A DNA stretch of 64,000 bases from Cristatella mucedo (GCA_009760855.2 WPIO01000013.1:1462001-1526000), one strand, 5' to 3'. Positions 1 through 40,298 are shown, numbered from the stretch's first letter. The notes: generated from the letters alone by a model not told the origin. Translations and numbers: made by a program.

Positions 1-276
1 AAGTTCGAGCGTATGGCGGAGTGGACGAGTACTGCGAACGAAGAGGAAATTAGCGATTCGACATTGCACTCGCAGGGAATGCGTAGCATTATGCTGCTAC
101 TGCCGCTGCTAGCTTGCCCATTAATTGAAGAGCGATGGGCTCGGCGAATGGATGATGAGCTGCGAGCGACGCGCCGTCTTACCGGATATTGCGATGCACT
201 GCCATTCGTCGGCCCATTAGCTTCACCGGGAAGACTTCCTGTGAGCGGGAAGTGTCGGCAGTCTAATAGTAACAGT

Positions 277-365
277 GATAATAATAATAAATTTAATATA
301 GTATCCTCATAGAACTCAATCTCTTTCTAGGCACTTTACACTTGCTGCAAAATAAGCATGGTCGA
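277..365 (-). mobile_element. 3' tail fragment of CR1/L2-like LINE family 1
   Basis: On the minus strand this stretch reads as the terminal part of the LINE whose best copy is at 24120-25715: the conserved tail block (CTAGAAAGAGATTGAGTT-like, here at about 308-335) followed by a short AT/ATA-rich run. Only the last 90 bases of the element survive. The sequence before it (1-276) shows no recognisable gene or repeat. Confidence 0.6.
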
Positions 366-508
366 ATACTCTGCAATCGCTACCCTGAGATCCCAGCTTC
401 GAAGACCGTGGGCTGTACTACTGTCGCTGTTAGTCACGACACCATTTATTACCAGACTGTAAATGTAGTAGAAATGCGGATGTAGATAGCTAGATGTACG
501 GATAAATT

Positions 509-510
<2 letters not shown>

Positions 511-584
<74 letters not shown>

Positions 585-612
585 CATATATATAGAGAGA
601 GAGAGAAAGAGA
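511..612. repeat. Compound microsatellite (CA)n-(TA)n-(GA)n
   Basis: About 26 CA units run into TA and then GA units. The homologous place in copy B (26598-26658) is a pure GA run, so the array has turned over since the duplication. Confidence 0.95.
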
Positions 613-869
613 AAGGAAGATAAATCAAGTAACAAACTAGTAACATATAGGTTGACTTGTTTGACCTTATATTGTATTGAATGCATAAGCACTCTTTTGG
701 CAAGTAATGAAATTGACCACACCAGAAATGACTCGCTGGACTGACGAATTACCATTGCTAAGTCTAACTTAATATACAAGTTGCAGCGACTAAAAAAAGG
801 GGCCTCCTTCATTAGAATAATTTCGCTTCAGTACTCACATTTCAAAGCAGGTTAGCTGCGGAAAATGGA

Positions 870-2630
870 TATTTTTAATGCTTCTCTAGAAAAAGTGGTT
901 TTACCAAGTCCTTCAAGAAGGAAATTGTTCGACCGATACTTAAAAAGCCTGGATTAGAAACAAAGGTCCTTGCAAACTATCGCCCAGTTTCCATTCTTCC
1001 GCTTTTTGCCAAATACTCTTTAAAAAATTGTCGCTAAGCAGCTGGAAGCATACACTGAAAAGACTGAAATGTCAGGTTCAAATTTAAACTGGAGCTCAAG
1101 CGGTAGAACTCCACTGATACTGCTACCCTCCGTGTTACCAATGACATCTTAATCAGCAACGACGACAGGAATGTCACTGCGCTAGCGCTGCTACATCTAT
1201 CAGCTGCCTTCGACACCATTGCTCATGTCCTACTAGAACGATTGAGAACAACGATCAATCTGTAATCCACCAGACCAGTCACCCGTGGAGTCCCTCGCGG
1301 GTCCGTCCTCGACCCGTTGCCGTTTTTATACTCAACCTCTGGTTTAGCATCAACCTCTGGGAAGAGTGATTAAGACCCACGGAATAGGATATCACATTTA
1401 TGCTGACGATACTCAGCTTCAATTGTCATTCAAATAGTAGGAATCTACTACAGCAACTGATAAACTGAATGCTTGCCATGCTAACATTCTATCCTGGATA
1501 TCGGAAAATTCTTGAATCTAAGCGACAATAAAACTGAACTGCTGCTCATAGGAAAACCTAAGCGTGTGTCTGGATTAGAAGGCTTTAAATAAATAAATAC
1601 ATAAATCTTAGCTGATTAAAAAGCCTCTTTTTGTATAGCGACAGACGAGCCTTTACGGCTTTTACCACCGCTTGCAGTGGCGATAAAGGATCGCCCACCG
1701 CAGGAATCGAACCCACGACCTCGGGACCGAGGCGATGAAAGCAACCGCCTTACCTAGTGTGCCATCGCGTCTCGATGCTTTGCTCTTCTAATAGGTGATT
1801 CTATTGTGGGACCATCACCCGTGCTCGGAATTTAGGCGTCATTTTCGACGACTGCCTAAATTTTAAAAGCTTTATTCAAAGACTACTTCTACAACTAACC
1901 ATCACGTTCGATCCTTATCTAAGATTAGGAGCTGTCTTCCACGGAGGCGTGCAAACAATTTAAGTTGCTCCTTAGTCGTCTCTCGGCTAGATTATTGTAA
2001 TTTTCTTTTGGCTGGGCTACAAAAAAGCCACGAGGCCACAGCAGCTGGATTTGAAGATCGCTGCAAGGCTAGTTTTTAAGTCCAAGAGGTTTGACCTCGT
2101 GTCTCCTTTGCTAAAAGATCTAGGATGGCTGCTGGTTGATCAACGGATACAGAGAAAACTCTAACGCTGACCCACAAGAGCCGCCACGTCTTGACTTCTC
2201 TATACCTAGCTGAACTGTTGCGCCAGTTACAGCCCTCCTCGTGCCCTCAGGTTCTGTATGGTCAATAAATTAGCTGTTTCATACCTGTGCTTACAGACCG
2301 TTAGCAACAAATGCTTTAGCTCTGCAGGTCCTAGACTGCGGAACTCGCTTCCACGATTCTTACGCAACGACAACTACTCTCCTGCAGCCGACTATGGCTC
2401 ATTCTTTTCAGCGGTCCTGAGCTGCTACTTCCAGGCTACTCACTACATCAACTGGTCTCCTCACTTAGCTATGCTTCCCCCTTTCTCTTTGTTTCGTGAG
2501 ATGAAGCCTGTTGGTTACCGAATGCGTACCGAAAGTCGCTTGGGCTGTGAGTGCGCTATACACAACTCTCCTGCGTAATACCCACATAGTCTTTGTAGCT
2601 TTTGTGGATTTACAGACGGAGATACACTAC
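870..2630 (+). mobile_element. Decayed LINE (family 2, CR1/L2-like) reverse transcriptase remnant
   Basis: Plus-strand reading in broken frames gives LINE reverse transcriptase motifs: an NYRPVS-like block near 980, AAFDTIAHVLLERL near 1205-1240, and an intact YADD catalytic motif at 1399-1410. The C-terminal LINE region follows at 1990-2420. Many stops and frameshifts make it non-functional, and a SINE interrupts it at 1585-1775. The corresponding place in copy B (about 26905-26940) has no LINE, so it either inserted in A after duplication or was deleted from B. Its heavy decay favours deletion from B or an already old source copy. Confidence 0.8.
1585..1775 (-). mobile_element. tRNA-derived SINE (family S1)
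   Basis: Minus strand: an A-box-like TGGCACACTAGG near 1755-1766, then the B box GGTTCGATTCC (about 1702-1712), a GC-rich body, the conserved GCTATACAAA segment and an ATTT-rich tail. Related copies are at 4436-4630, 28756-28950, 30218-30390 and 63652-63880. It interrupts the decayed LINE, so it is younger than that element. Confidence 0.85.
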
Positions 2631-2863
2631 ATTAGGCGTCGAGCTGTTAAACTAGCAGGACAAAGGACCCTGAGCAATCAAAGGAAACACAATAGCAAGC
2701 AGCCAAAAGCCAATTCTTAGGCAAATATTTGCTTGCCACCATATCTGCCTGCGTCAATGAAGGCGAGACGCATCGTCTGGTGTATTGATCAAAGGAAAGT
2801 GCTCCCGATAATAAAAAATCTACGACAAATTCCCTCTGTGTGGATTGCAGCGAAGCCAACAAG

Positions 2864-21027
<18,164 letters not shown>

Positions 21028-22466
21028 TGCGAGATTGTGTACTGCTTCGACTCGATGGCCGGCATCAATTACAACTGGCGAGGTCACGAAGAGTGACCCA
21101 TCATCACTTACTGCAAAGTGCCGAGAAAGAGCGCGAGGTTTAATTAATTTTCTACTAAACCGGTAGATAAACAGACGGAGAGACCGGAATTTTATCCGAA
21201 AAGGAGGTGAAGACAACCAGCGGTGAAAGCGCCAACAGGAGTTCTCCATATTACTCAGACGCAAGGAGTAAAATCTTTTCTGCTCTATTCTACAACTTAA
21301 AAAAATGTGTCAAAGTGTCAAATACCACATTTATCTCACCAAAATGCTTTGTTTTCGATGCCTTTTCTTCTATATGCGATAACTTATCATAGCTAAGCTT
21401 GCAGACTTTCTTTTCAGCATACTTGACATGTTTAGAATGAGATATGTTTTCTAAGCGCGCGATGAAAATTCTTTTAATTATCATTAGTAATAGTACTCAA
21501 GTAAATGTATTTAAATTTATATCCTTCGCTTGAATACAATCTGTCGGTTTAGTTTGAAGTAAGGACATCCAAGTTCCAAATGTGTACACCATGTTCTCGC
21601 ATCTGAGCGTTTATAGCAGTCTCTGCATCTCTGTCATCAATGAATCAGTCGTCGTGTGGGACTCGGAAATGCGTCCTGGCATCTCCACCAGACTATGCGC
21701 ATTGCGACGCCCAGGACTAGTCACTGTATCGGAAGTTCTAGTGTTTTTTGGGCTTCAAATTTTGTGCGGCCGTGCAACAAGCGTGTCGGAGCAGTAAAGA
21801 AGCCGTTAGTTGAGAGGCTGAAGACACGCGACAGGAAGCGAGGAGGCAAGAGTCGGCGGTGCCCACGCAAATGGCTCAGCGACGGAGATAACGACAACGC
21901 GCATTAGCGTCGCGTCGACTTTGGCCAGAAGAGGCGTTCGAGGTGCGTCGGCTCCGACAACGGTCACGTGGTTCGAGGAGGGCGAGTGGAGACGCCTCGC
22001 GCATTTCGTCATCGTCAAGTGGAAAGGTATTCGTGGCGATTGGAGAGCCGCCACCGCGGTCGCGCCTCCTCAGCGATGCTTCTCAAGAGCCTGAAAGAGG
22101 CGTGCAACGTGCTCGGACCTCTGCGACCGACACAGCGCGCGGGCCGACTGCTAGCGGACGCATTAAAAACGCCAACTAGACGCAGTGCGTGCGCGCGTGC
22201 GTGCATTCTGCATAGAGAAAAATCTGACCAACCGATGAAATACACAGTGCCGTAACTCTCAAGCAAAGAGCTAGCGGGTGTGGCCCAAAGTGAATGGGAG
22301 GGGGCCGCCGAAACATGACCCGCGAAATCTGCATATCTTGTTATACTGTGATACCACTATGTATCACAATTAGTGTCCTCGTGTATGAAGTGTTGGCTGC
22401 TTCGTTCACTCCGGCCCCAGAGAGCGACGCAGCACGTGGGCCGACTGCTAGCCGACGCCTTGAAAG
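21028..22466 (+). other. 3' untranslated / downstream region of gene A, near-identical to copy B
   Basis: No AATAAA was seen in the first kilobase, so the transcript end is unknown. The part at 21790-22320 is GC-rich and differs from 36930-37446 at only about eight to ten positions, a higher identity than in the exons. Open frames here on both strands have no recognisable product. Homology with copy B ends at 22466. Confidence 0.7.
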
Positions 22467-22899
22467 CCAAAATTGAAGCTCGTGCAAAGGAAAGCGTGGA
22501 AATATGGTGACCGGAGGAGGGATTGGAACGTATAAAAATAGTCGTACGTAAAGAACCTCTGGAGCCTTTCATCTAAGCGCATCCACCTCGGGAAAACCTG
22601 CTGCTTTTCTTAGACGTATTTTCAATGAGCTAGGTCCAGTAGCTGCTACTTTCGATTACCCGTAGTCCAGAGCTCGCAAATCCGTCATGGAGATGCTTAT
22701 AGAAAGCGGGGAGAGAGAGTAGTCTCAATCGCGACATTCATATGCATTCCAACTCCCACACCTAAACATCACTATCTTACCTTTCCAGGCCTACGTTGCC
22801 GAGTATATATGTAGAGGTAAATTTAAACATAATGAGATTAGAGTGCGCTGGATTGTGGTAATTGATTGAACCTAGGAATCTGTATGACTACGAGCACAG

Positions 22900-23400
22900 A
22901 AAGAATGTAGAGGAGAGCATGCTCAATAAAAAAATCAAGCATGGCTGTTATACATGGGTTGTCAGCGTAAATATTGAAGTCTCCAGTCATCAATAACGGC
23001 CCTTAACACATGAATACCTTTGTTTGAAACTCTGGAAGGCTTCGCCATAAACAAGGTAAGACAGCCAAAATGAGGCCGCCAGATCACAACTTTTAGAGGC
23101 ACGATCTTTGATGGGTGCCTGATGGTAACTGACTCAAGCGATAACCCGTCCGAAAAAACTGTAGAACCCATAGGCCAGCGATTCACGAACAAAGACCGAA
23201 ACCCTGCCAGCCACCTTGTCAGAAGCCACGGACTGAAAAAATGAGAATCCAGACGAGTTGGTCTCAGATGCGTCGCCACCCGAGCTCTGAGTCATTCATG
23301 TCTCGGTCAGCGGAAATGCATCTAGATTCTCCTCGACAACCTGATCGCGGATAAGTCACCTTTGGTTTTTGGAAAGCTTACCTTTAAGAAGCGGGATTTT
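22900..23400 (-). mobile_element. LINE endonuclease-domain fragment
   Basis: Minus strand near 22965-23005: LLMTGDFNI, the GDFN motif of APE-type LINE endonucleases, with preceding endonuclease-like sequence to about 23280 in one open frame (shifted by a frameshift). A second endonuclease fragment with LLIAGDFNIHVGD is at 63490-63610. The stretch 22467-22900 has no gene. Confidence 0.7.
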
Positions 23401-24119
23401 TTGAAAGGCTGCTTCATGCCTACGAGCGGCCGACTCGGAAGTAGGTGGGCTGCGTCCGGCATTTTGGGCATTTTCAGGCAGACTGCGACTGCATGTCAAA
23501 GTTATACGGTGCATTTACTGCTTGTATAATGCCTGTAAGGGAAGTAATGCTACTTTTGGTGCGTATGTATATCAAAAATTAATTTTTTATGTTCAGGTTT
23601 TAATTTAAATCGTCAAAACTTAGGATTGGATTATTACATTTTTTTGTAGGCAAGCTTAAAAAGTAGAAGTTTTGATCCATTTGTTTCGGACACTCCCCCG
23701 CAGTTTCGCTTAACTGCGTGAGACCAATTAAGCAACCTGCATGCTATGTTGCAGCTAGCCTGGGCGGCATTCAGGATGCCAGCGGATGTGGCGGAATCCT
23801 CAGTGACGGCCGGCAGGCTACCATCCGCTTCATGCCGAGGCACGGCAACTGATCTGCTACCGCAACGAGTACTAAATAGCGCTTTAAACTTACTGTATTG
23901 TAGATTTTGGCGCGGAACTGGAGAAAGGGCAAAAACATGATACATGGAGAATGTAACTACCCCGCCGAATAAGGCCCTCCGGTAGCTTAAGGCTAATGGC
24001 GACATCGCACCTTATTAATCCTTTCTGTTCAGCAAATTTGAAATTATCTAGAAAGAGATTAATTGTGTAGGGCTCCGTAGCGACTCTTCTTATAGTTACT
24101 TCTATTATCCAATCATATT

Positions 24120-25715
24120 TAATTCAAATTATAATAATAATAATAATTCACTTGATAAAGCGCCCTCAGAGAACTCAATCTCTCTCTAGGCGCTTTACAT
24201 TTGCTGTAAAGTGAAATGCAATTGAATGGTAAGTAAAATCATGCTTGAAAAACAAACGAAATGAATAATATGGTTAGCGGTGACATGCACAGGGTCAGCA
24301 TGCAAATGTGGTTAGTGGCAGCATGCACAGTGTCAGCACGCATAAGCACATCAAGGACGAATCACAGGGACCCACTAAATGCTGTCATAAATAGGTGTGT
24401 TTTTAGGTTCCTTTTAAATGTGGTCAGGTCAGGGGATGTTTTGACGCAGGTTGGGAGGGAGTTCCAAGCTTTGGGAGCATATGAACTAAATGCACGGTCT
24501 CCAAAGGAATTAAGGTTTGTATGAGGTATTTCTAGACTGTTGGATTCCGAAAAGCGGGTGGTACGATGCTTGGCCTGATGGGGTAGTATATCTGACAGAT
24601 AGGCTGAAGCCATAGAATGAAGGGACCTAAAAGTGAGCGACAAAACCTTGAAGTCAATCCGTTGCTTGACTGGTAGCCAGTGCAGGTCGGCGAGAAGTGG
24701 AGTAATGTGGCAACTGCGACACTCACGACAGACAAGCCTAGCTGCAGAGTTTTTCACAAGCTGCAATCGACTGATCGCACATGCTGGTAGGCCAGTAAGC
24801 AGTGAGTTGCAGAAGTCGAGACGGGATGTCACAAATGCATGAACCAACTTGGACGTGGTATCTTTATCTAAACAAGCCCGAATTTTAGCAATTTTATGAA
24901 GCTGAAAATAGGCAGATTTGACTGTGGAGCTGATATGGTCGTCTAACGAGAGGTCGCTTTGGAATATGACACCTAGATTCCGAGCTGATTCGACAGGAGA
25001 TATGCTGGCAGAGCCAATTTTGAGAGTCAGCCTTTCCAATCTCTGGATCACACTGGGTTTGCCCATAACTAGTAAGTTAGTTTTATCATCGTTAAGTTTT
25101 AGAAAATTTGCTGACATCCATGTGCGGATGTCATCAATGCATGCAGCCAGTGAGTTGAGAGAATTTGAGGTGCTCGAAGGCTGGGACAGATCAAAGCAAA
25201 GGTACAACTGAGTGTCATCCGCATAGAAGTGAAAGCCTAGATTGTGCTTGGCAATCACATCAGCAAGAGGCAGAGTATAAACCGTGAAAAGAACCGGACC
25301 TAGCACTGAGCCCTGAGGTACTCCATATTTCAGAGGTACTTCAGATGATCTTTGTCCATTCACGTCAATACTCTGGAGTCTGCCACTGAGATAGGACCTG
25401 AACCACTGCAGAGCAGTGCCAGTGATGCCCAGGCGAGATGAGAGGCGCTCTAGAAGAACTTTGTGATCGATGGTCTCAAAAGCTGCCGAAAGATCGAGCA
25501 AAACAAGCAGAGACACGCTACCCATGTCTGCATTCCTAAGTAGGTCGTGGTATACCCTAAGCATTGCTGAATCTGTGGAGTGATTAGCTCTAAAGCCAGA
25601 CTGGAACTTACTAGCAAGGTGTGAGGTTTCGATATACGAGTTCAGCTGGTCTGCCACGACCCGTTCGAGTGTCTTTGATAGGAATGGTAGAAGGAAAACT
25701 GGGCGATAGTTTACG
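24120..25715 (-). mobile_element. Best-preserved LINE family 1 copy (CR1/L2-like, 5'-truncated)
   Basis: Minus strand: one open frame of more than 430 codons (25700-24362) covers the reverse transcriptase from NYRPV through LSKTLERV, LLVLLDLSAAFETIDHKVL, GVPQGSVLGPVLF and the catalytic FYADDTQLYL, to the C-terminal LINE domain ending THLFMTAFSGSL. A 3' untranslated region of about 230 bp ends in (ATT)n. The endonuclease domain is missing, so this copy cannot move by itself. The intact frame suggests a young insertion. It lies between copies A and B of the duplication. Confidence 0.93.
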
Positions 25716-26594
25716 TTTTTTGAGCTTCATCTGGCGATTTAAAAGTCAAGTGTCGTCTAAGGTCCAAATATATATCTTGTATTGAGTATATATTGACCTC
25801 ACTTACTAGCGTTTCCTCTTTTCTCTTGAACGCTGCTGATAATAAATTGGTCTTATGCAACTGTAAATAAACGCATGTATGTCAGTGTCTTAACAGTTCA
25901 AGGACTAGAAGCTTAGGTCATTAGATTGAAGAGTCTTGGGGATTTTTAGTTGAACATTGAGCCTCTTAGTTTTCGGGCTATCAACTTGATACGCACTAGC
26001 AGAACGCCTGTCAGCATTATGTATCAGCCATTTTTGAGGTTGGAGACGAATTAAGGAAGTGAATAAGGAAAAGATTGTTGCTACAACAATTACGTAGCAG
26101 CGGAAATTAAGAATGTGAATAAGGATATCGATGACTGAGTACCGCCGTATTGCCATAGCAGTCAAGCGAAGAACTCGAATGAGTATGAGCGAAAAGGTGA
26201 AGCGAGAGCACCGTCCGACGATGGCTGCTTGTCCGAGTTAGCCCCCCTCAGTGATTCTCGTCGCTGGTGCTAAGCAGCACGCAATTTAGCAGCCATAATT
26301 ATTGGGCTTTTCCTGGTATTGGCGCCATTGCGACCGGCAGCACGTATTCGGTGCACTTGGTTCTTGTGCTACTCGTTGTTTTGCCAACTTAAAAATAAGA
26401 GCTGGCAGTCGGGTCTTAAGCGATTGAAAAGACACACGATCACTTAAAATTAAAGACCAATTATTTATAATTTGACCATGATTGTATAATGATTTATCTT
26501 TATAATTTGATTTGGGAGAAGCTAATGGCAGGAAGTAAAAGAGATTCATATGTAGATAGCCAGACGTACGGGTAGATAGACGTATGTAGGGACA

Positions 26595-26597
<3 letters not shown>

Positions 26598-26658
<61 letters not shown>
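26598..26658. repeat. (GA)n microsatellite
   Basis: About 30 GA units in the position occupied by CA/TA/GA repeats in copy A. Confidence 0.95.
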
Positions 26659-26662
<4 letters not shown>

Positions 26663-27117
26663 AAGATACCGAGTAGTAACATGTAGGTTAACTTCTTTGA
26701 ACTAGGTATGGCATTGAATGCATGATGGCTCTTTTGGCAAGCAATGAAATCGACCACACCAGACTAGATTCGCTAGGCTGGCGAACTGCTATTGCTAAGT
26801 CTAACTTAATATGCAAGTTGCAGAGTTAAAATAAGGATCTTACTTCCTTAGAACAACTTCGCTTCCTTAGAACAACTTCGCTTCAGTAATCACGTTATAG
26901 ATTAGCAGATTAGCAGTGGAAAGTGACGGAAACAACGTCAGGTGTCGAGCTGTCAAACTAGCATGACAAAAGACCCTGAGAAGTCAAAGGAAACACAATA
27001 GCAAGCAACCAAAAGCCAATTCTTAGGCAACTATTTGCTCGCTATTATGTTTGCCTACGTCAATGAAGGCGAAAGGCATCGTCTGGTGTATTGATTAAAG
27101 GAAATGACTCATGACAG

Positions 27118-27124
27118 TATAAAA
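27118..27124 (+). promoter_or_regulatory. Possible TATA box of Gr gene B
   Basis: TATAAAA lies 54 bp upstream of ATG 27172. In gene A the aligned stretch reads AATAAAAA (about 2810-2818). No start-site data are available, so this rests on sequence and position only. Confidence 0.35.
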
Positions 27125-27171
27125 TCCTACGACGAATTCACTCTGTGTGGATTGCAGTGGAGGCAAGTAAG

Positions 27172-36162
<8,991 letters not shown>

Positions 36163-37594
36163 TGCGAGATTGTGTACTGCTTCGACTCGATGGCCGGCAT
36201 CAATTACATCTGGCGAGGCCACGAAGAGTGATCCATCATTACTTACTGCAAAGTGCCGAGAAAGAGCGCGAGGTTTAATTAATTTTCTACTAAACCGGTA
36301 GATAAACAGACGGAGAGACCGGAATTTTATCCGAAAAGGAGGTGAAGACAACCAGCGGTGAAAGCGCCAACAGGAGTTCTCCATATTACTCAGACGCAAG
36401 GAGTACAGCATTTTCTGCTCTATTCTACAGCTTAAAAAATGTGTCAAAGTGTCAAATACCACCTTTATCTCACCAAAATGTTTATTTTTCGATGCCATTT
36501 CTCCTTTTTGCGATAATTTATCATAGCTCAGTTTGCAGACTTCCTTTTCAGCATACTTGAAATGTTTAGAATGAGATATGTTTTCTAAGCGCGCGATGAA
36601 AATTCTTTTAATTATCATAAGCAATAGTATTCAAGTAAATATATTTAAATTTATATCCTTCGCTTGAATACAATCTGTCGGTTTAGTTTGAAGTAAGGAC
36701 ATCCAAGTTCCAAATGTGTACACCATGTTCTCGCATCTGAGCGTTTATAGCAGTCTCTGCATCTCTGTCGTCAATGAATCAGTCGTGTGGGACTTAGAAT
36801 TGCATCCGTGCATCTCTGCCAGACTATGCGCATTGCGACGCCCAGGACTAGTCACTGTATCGGAAGTTCTAGTGTTTCTCGGTCTTCAAATTTTGTGCGG
36901 CCGTGCAACAAGCGTGTTGGAGCAGTACAGGAGCCGTTAGTTGAGAGGCTGAAGACACGCGACAGGAAGCGAGGAGGCAAGAGTCGGCGGTGCCCACGCA
37001 AATGGCTCAGCGACGGAGATAACGACAACGCGCATTAGCGTCGCGTCGACTTTGGCCAGAAGAGGCGTTCGAGGTGCGTCGGCTCCGACAACGGTCACGT
37101 GGTTCGAGGAGGGTGAGTGGAGACGCCTCGCGCATTTCGTCATCGTCAAGTGGAAAGGTATTCGTGGCGATTGGAGAGCCGCCACCGCGGCCGCGCCTCC
37201 TCAGCGATGCTTCTCAAGAGCCTGAAAGAGGCGTGCAACTTGCTCGGACCTCTGCGACCGACACAGCGCGCGGGCCGACTGCTAGCGGACGCATTAAAAA
37301 CGCCAACTAGACGCAATGCGTGCGCGCGTGCGTGCATTCTGCATAGAGAAAAATCTGACCAACCGATGAAATACACAGTGCCGTTACTCTCAAGCAAAGA
37401 GCTAGCGGGTGTGGCCCAAAGTGAATGGGAGGGGGCCGCCGAAACATGACCCGCGAAATCTGCATATCTCATTATACTGTGATACCACTATGTATCACAA
37501 TCTGTGTCCTCGTGTATTAAGTGTTGGCTGCTTCGTTCACTCCGGCCCCAGAGAGCGACGCAGCACGTGGGCCGACTGCTAGCCGACGCCTTGA

Positions 37595-39040
37595 CACGTC
37601 CATTGGATGGAATGCCGTCGTGCGCTCTGCGTAGGGAAGAATCTGATCAACCAACAAATGCACAGTGCCTTAGCTCTCAAGCGAAGAGCCAGTGGTTGAG
37701 GCCCCAAGTTAAGGGGACCGAAAGCAGACGTACAACGGCTGCATTTTTGAGCGCGTCCCGATACTACTATTGCAGCGCAATGTTTGTCCTCGAGTAGTAC
37801 GTGCTATTTTCCGGTAACCCGACGAAAGCACGCAGGAAGAAAGCGCGAGATCCAGCAAGCGTACTGTACGGTCACGCACAGCACAGCAACGCCTGCCAAT
37901 AAAAAACACCAACAGTACATTCTCCGACGCATGTAACGGAGAGAAGCCAGACTCCCTTCGCCCCTCTCTCTCCCCCAGTCGAGTCTACCGCTCGTCCACT
38001 GACTGTGCACTGGCCAACCCCGATGATGAATCAGAGGCGGACCACAGTTATGCACCGGCCGACCCCGATGGTGAATCCAAGATCTGTTCACCGGTGGTTT
38101 AGCGGGAGGAACAGTTCCGGCTTGCATTATCATCAAACGGCGCACTCGATCAAAAACGAGCAAAGTAGGTGGATGCACGACGGGTGACTTGGGGCTCGGC
38201 GAGTTTGTCTGGCCCAATCAGGAAGCAGAGCTAACCTCTCTCGTGGCGGACGTACGGTTCAGCACAATTGTCCCCTGAAATTGTTTTGGCTCGCGTCAGC
38301 CTTGCGACTGGGCAGCGTCCTCACTCTGGTTATTGATTGTGACGCTTTTTTTTTTATAACCCTCGGGCTTCCAAAAAACGCAAGTGCGTATTGGCGCACA
38401 TTGAATTACGTTTTCCGTGCCTTGCGTGTGCGACCTGCCTGGGGTGCACGAGGCTGTGCAGGTGTTTATAGAGAAGCCTCTTTTGGTTGGCGTTGAATCG
38501 AAGCTACCGTTCATGGGTGAACCCCGCTTGTCTGTATTTTTCCATCATGCATATGTGCTTGCTGTTGATCTTTTAATGGTACTTTCTCCTGCATCTTCTC
38601 GTCTAGCGAAGGCGTTTACTGGTGCCTTATCTTTGAACAGTGCACGTAGCCGTCGCTTCTCTGGCCGACCTGCTGCTTGCACCGCTTATTAGCGTCGCCT
38701 GGTTCATCGTCCTTATTTAGCAAGTAAATCGTAGCTGTAAGTTCTTTATTAATGTTCCATCTCCTCGGTTCGTCAGCCGCTGCACGAGTTGCCCGTTAGA
38801 CGCAGGCAGAAATCAACTTATAAATCAATATAGGAGTATGTGCCAGTAGATAATTAAAGAATGAGCGAGACACGGTTACACTGAGTGCGACAAGAGACAG
38901 ATACACCAAGTCAGTGGTGGAGATATGTAGGAAGTGAAAGTGACAGTTTCAGTTCGTGAGGGCAGGTCAGCTACAAATTGATGTGCTCAGAAGTATGGCA
39001 TGGTTATCACTTAGGAAAATTGTGCCCTAATAAATGCCAG
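37595..39040. other. Downstream of copy B: no gene recognised
   Basis: Moderately GC-rich single-copy sequence. Short open frames on both strands show no known motif. A partial 44-bp direct duplication (ACTGGCCAACCCCGATG / ACCGGCCGACCCCGATG) is near 38009-38080. Confidence 0.5.
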
Positions 39041-39046
39041 CTAAGG

Positions 39047-39215
39047 GCTCGTGCACGTCGCCCCTAACCATGTTGTTCTTGTTGTTTATCGAGCATGCTA
39101 CTACGAACCATCGATTCAATCGTGTTTTCTTTGCAGCAAATGTAAAGCACCTAAAACGAGTTTAAGTTCTCTGAGGGTGGTTTATCAAGTGCTATTGTGC
39201 TATTTTTATTATTAT
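39047..39215 (+). mobile_element. 3' tail fragment of LINE family 1
   Basis: Ordered tail blocks CGCCCCTAACCATGTTGTTC, TTTGCAGCAAATGTAAAGC, TTCTCTGAGGGTGGTTTATC and an ATTATT-like end. Confidence 0.75.
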
Positions 39216-39479
39216 GTCATTCATTAATGATAAACAGTTTTCCAAAAATACCGCGAGTCTAGGCATTCCATCAAGACTAAAAATCTTTTGGTAATGTTTT
39301 CCAGACAGTATCTGTTAAGTGCTTTGAAAGGGATTCAGTTCTCTGACGATGCGGTACAAATGCATTATTATTAATAGTACTAGTCAGAAGGACATGTGCG
39401 ACTCACTACGGCTGCACAGGAGCATCGCTTGGGCTTACAGATTCAGTTCCACGCCAAAGCTTCAACAATCTAGCAGTCT

Positions 39480-39900
39480 CTATTCCAACACTGTGCTAGC
39501 TCCAGCCTGACTTAACAAAACTCGACCACGTTCAGCAGAAAAAATATTGCGAATACTGTCGCAGCATCTTACTAGGTCCATCTGTGTCGAGACCGTATTT
39601 ACTGGTGTTCACACTGAGACGTGTCAGATCCTTGATAGATAATAGCTAATGCAGTATGCTGGCTGGCTCTCTTGCGTTTACTCGTTTACCTGCTACGACC
39701 AAAAGCCCCTAACTGCTATCACTTTGCAAATTGGCCTCGATCTTCTCCGACGGCAATGCTGAGCCTTGTAGATCCTCGGTCCCTATCGTAGCCTTTAACT
39801 TTCTCAGTCGTGTGCCTTCACAGCTGCTGCCGAGTGTATGGTTTGGTTTCTTCACTGGCCCAACGTTTGCTTGAGTTTCGGCTGTATAAAAACATGCTTG
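39480..39900 (+). mobile_element. Possible decayed LINE C-terminal region
   Basis: Plus-strand reading near 39505-39570 gives LTKLDHVQQKILRILSQHL, similar in style to the conserved C-terminal LINE segment (L..VQ.K.LR.L). Later sequence is too broken to align by eye. The open frame at 39810-40244 opens with GTG and has no other support. Confidence 0.3.
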
Positions 39901-40298
39901 CCTGCCATTCAACTGAGCTCGCCTGCCTCTGTGCCCATTTCTTATGTGACCGTGTTTATGCTAATACTTTATGTTTGGATTACGCGCAGATTTGTAATGC
40001 TAGATTATCCTCCTCTAATTTATATACAGCCACCAGCATGGGTCGAGCTTCAACCCGTGGTGCCTTTTTAGAGGCAGCTGCACGGGATGACTTCACTGTC
40101 TTGATCCGGGTACTTGCCGCTGACTTTATGGCAATCTTCCTGGTCAGTCTTCATCCACGTGCACGAGCCTGTTACGCGTTCTGTCCTCGCCACAGCCTTG
40201 GTCCAAAACGTCACGGCTGCTATATTGCTGAGGAGCTAGAATGACCTTGCAGGCTGATCCATATCGAGAGCATCACCTCCAATAACCTATAATAGACT

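Noticed and set aside
21806-22266. Open frames conserved identically in copies A and B (for example 21806-22054 and 36937-37185)
   Set aside because: Conservation follows from near-identical duplicated DNA; several overlapping frames on both strands are equally open and lack motifs.
24362-25657. 431-codon open frame as a host gene
   Set aside because: It is LINE reverse transcriptase with the YADD motif, a LINE tail and many relatives in the window.
39810-40244. 144-codon open frame
   Set aside because: It opens only with GTG, has no recognised domain and follows LINE-like debris.
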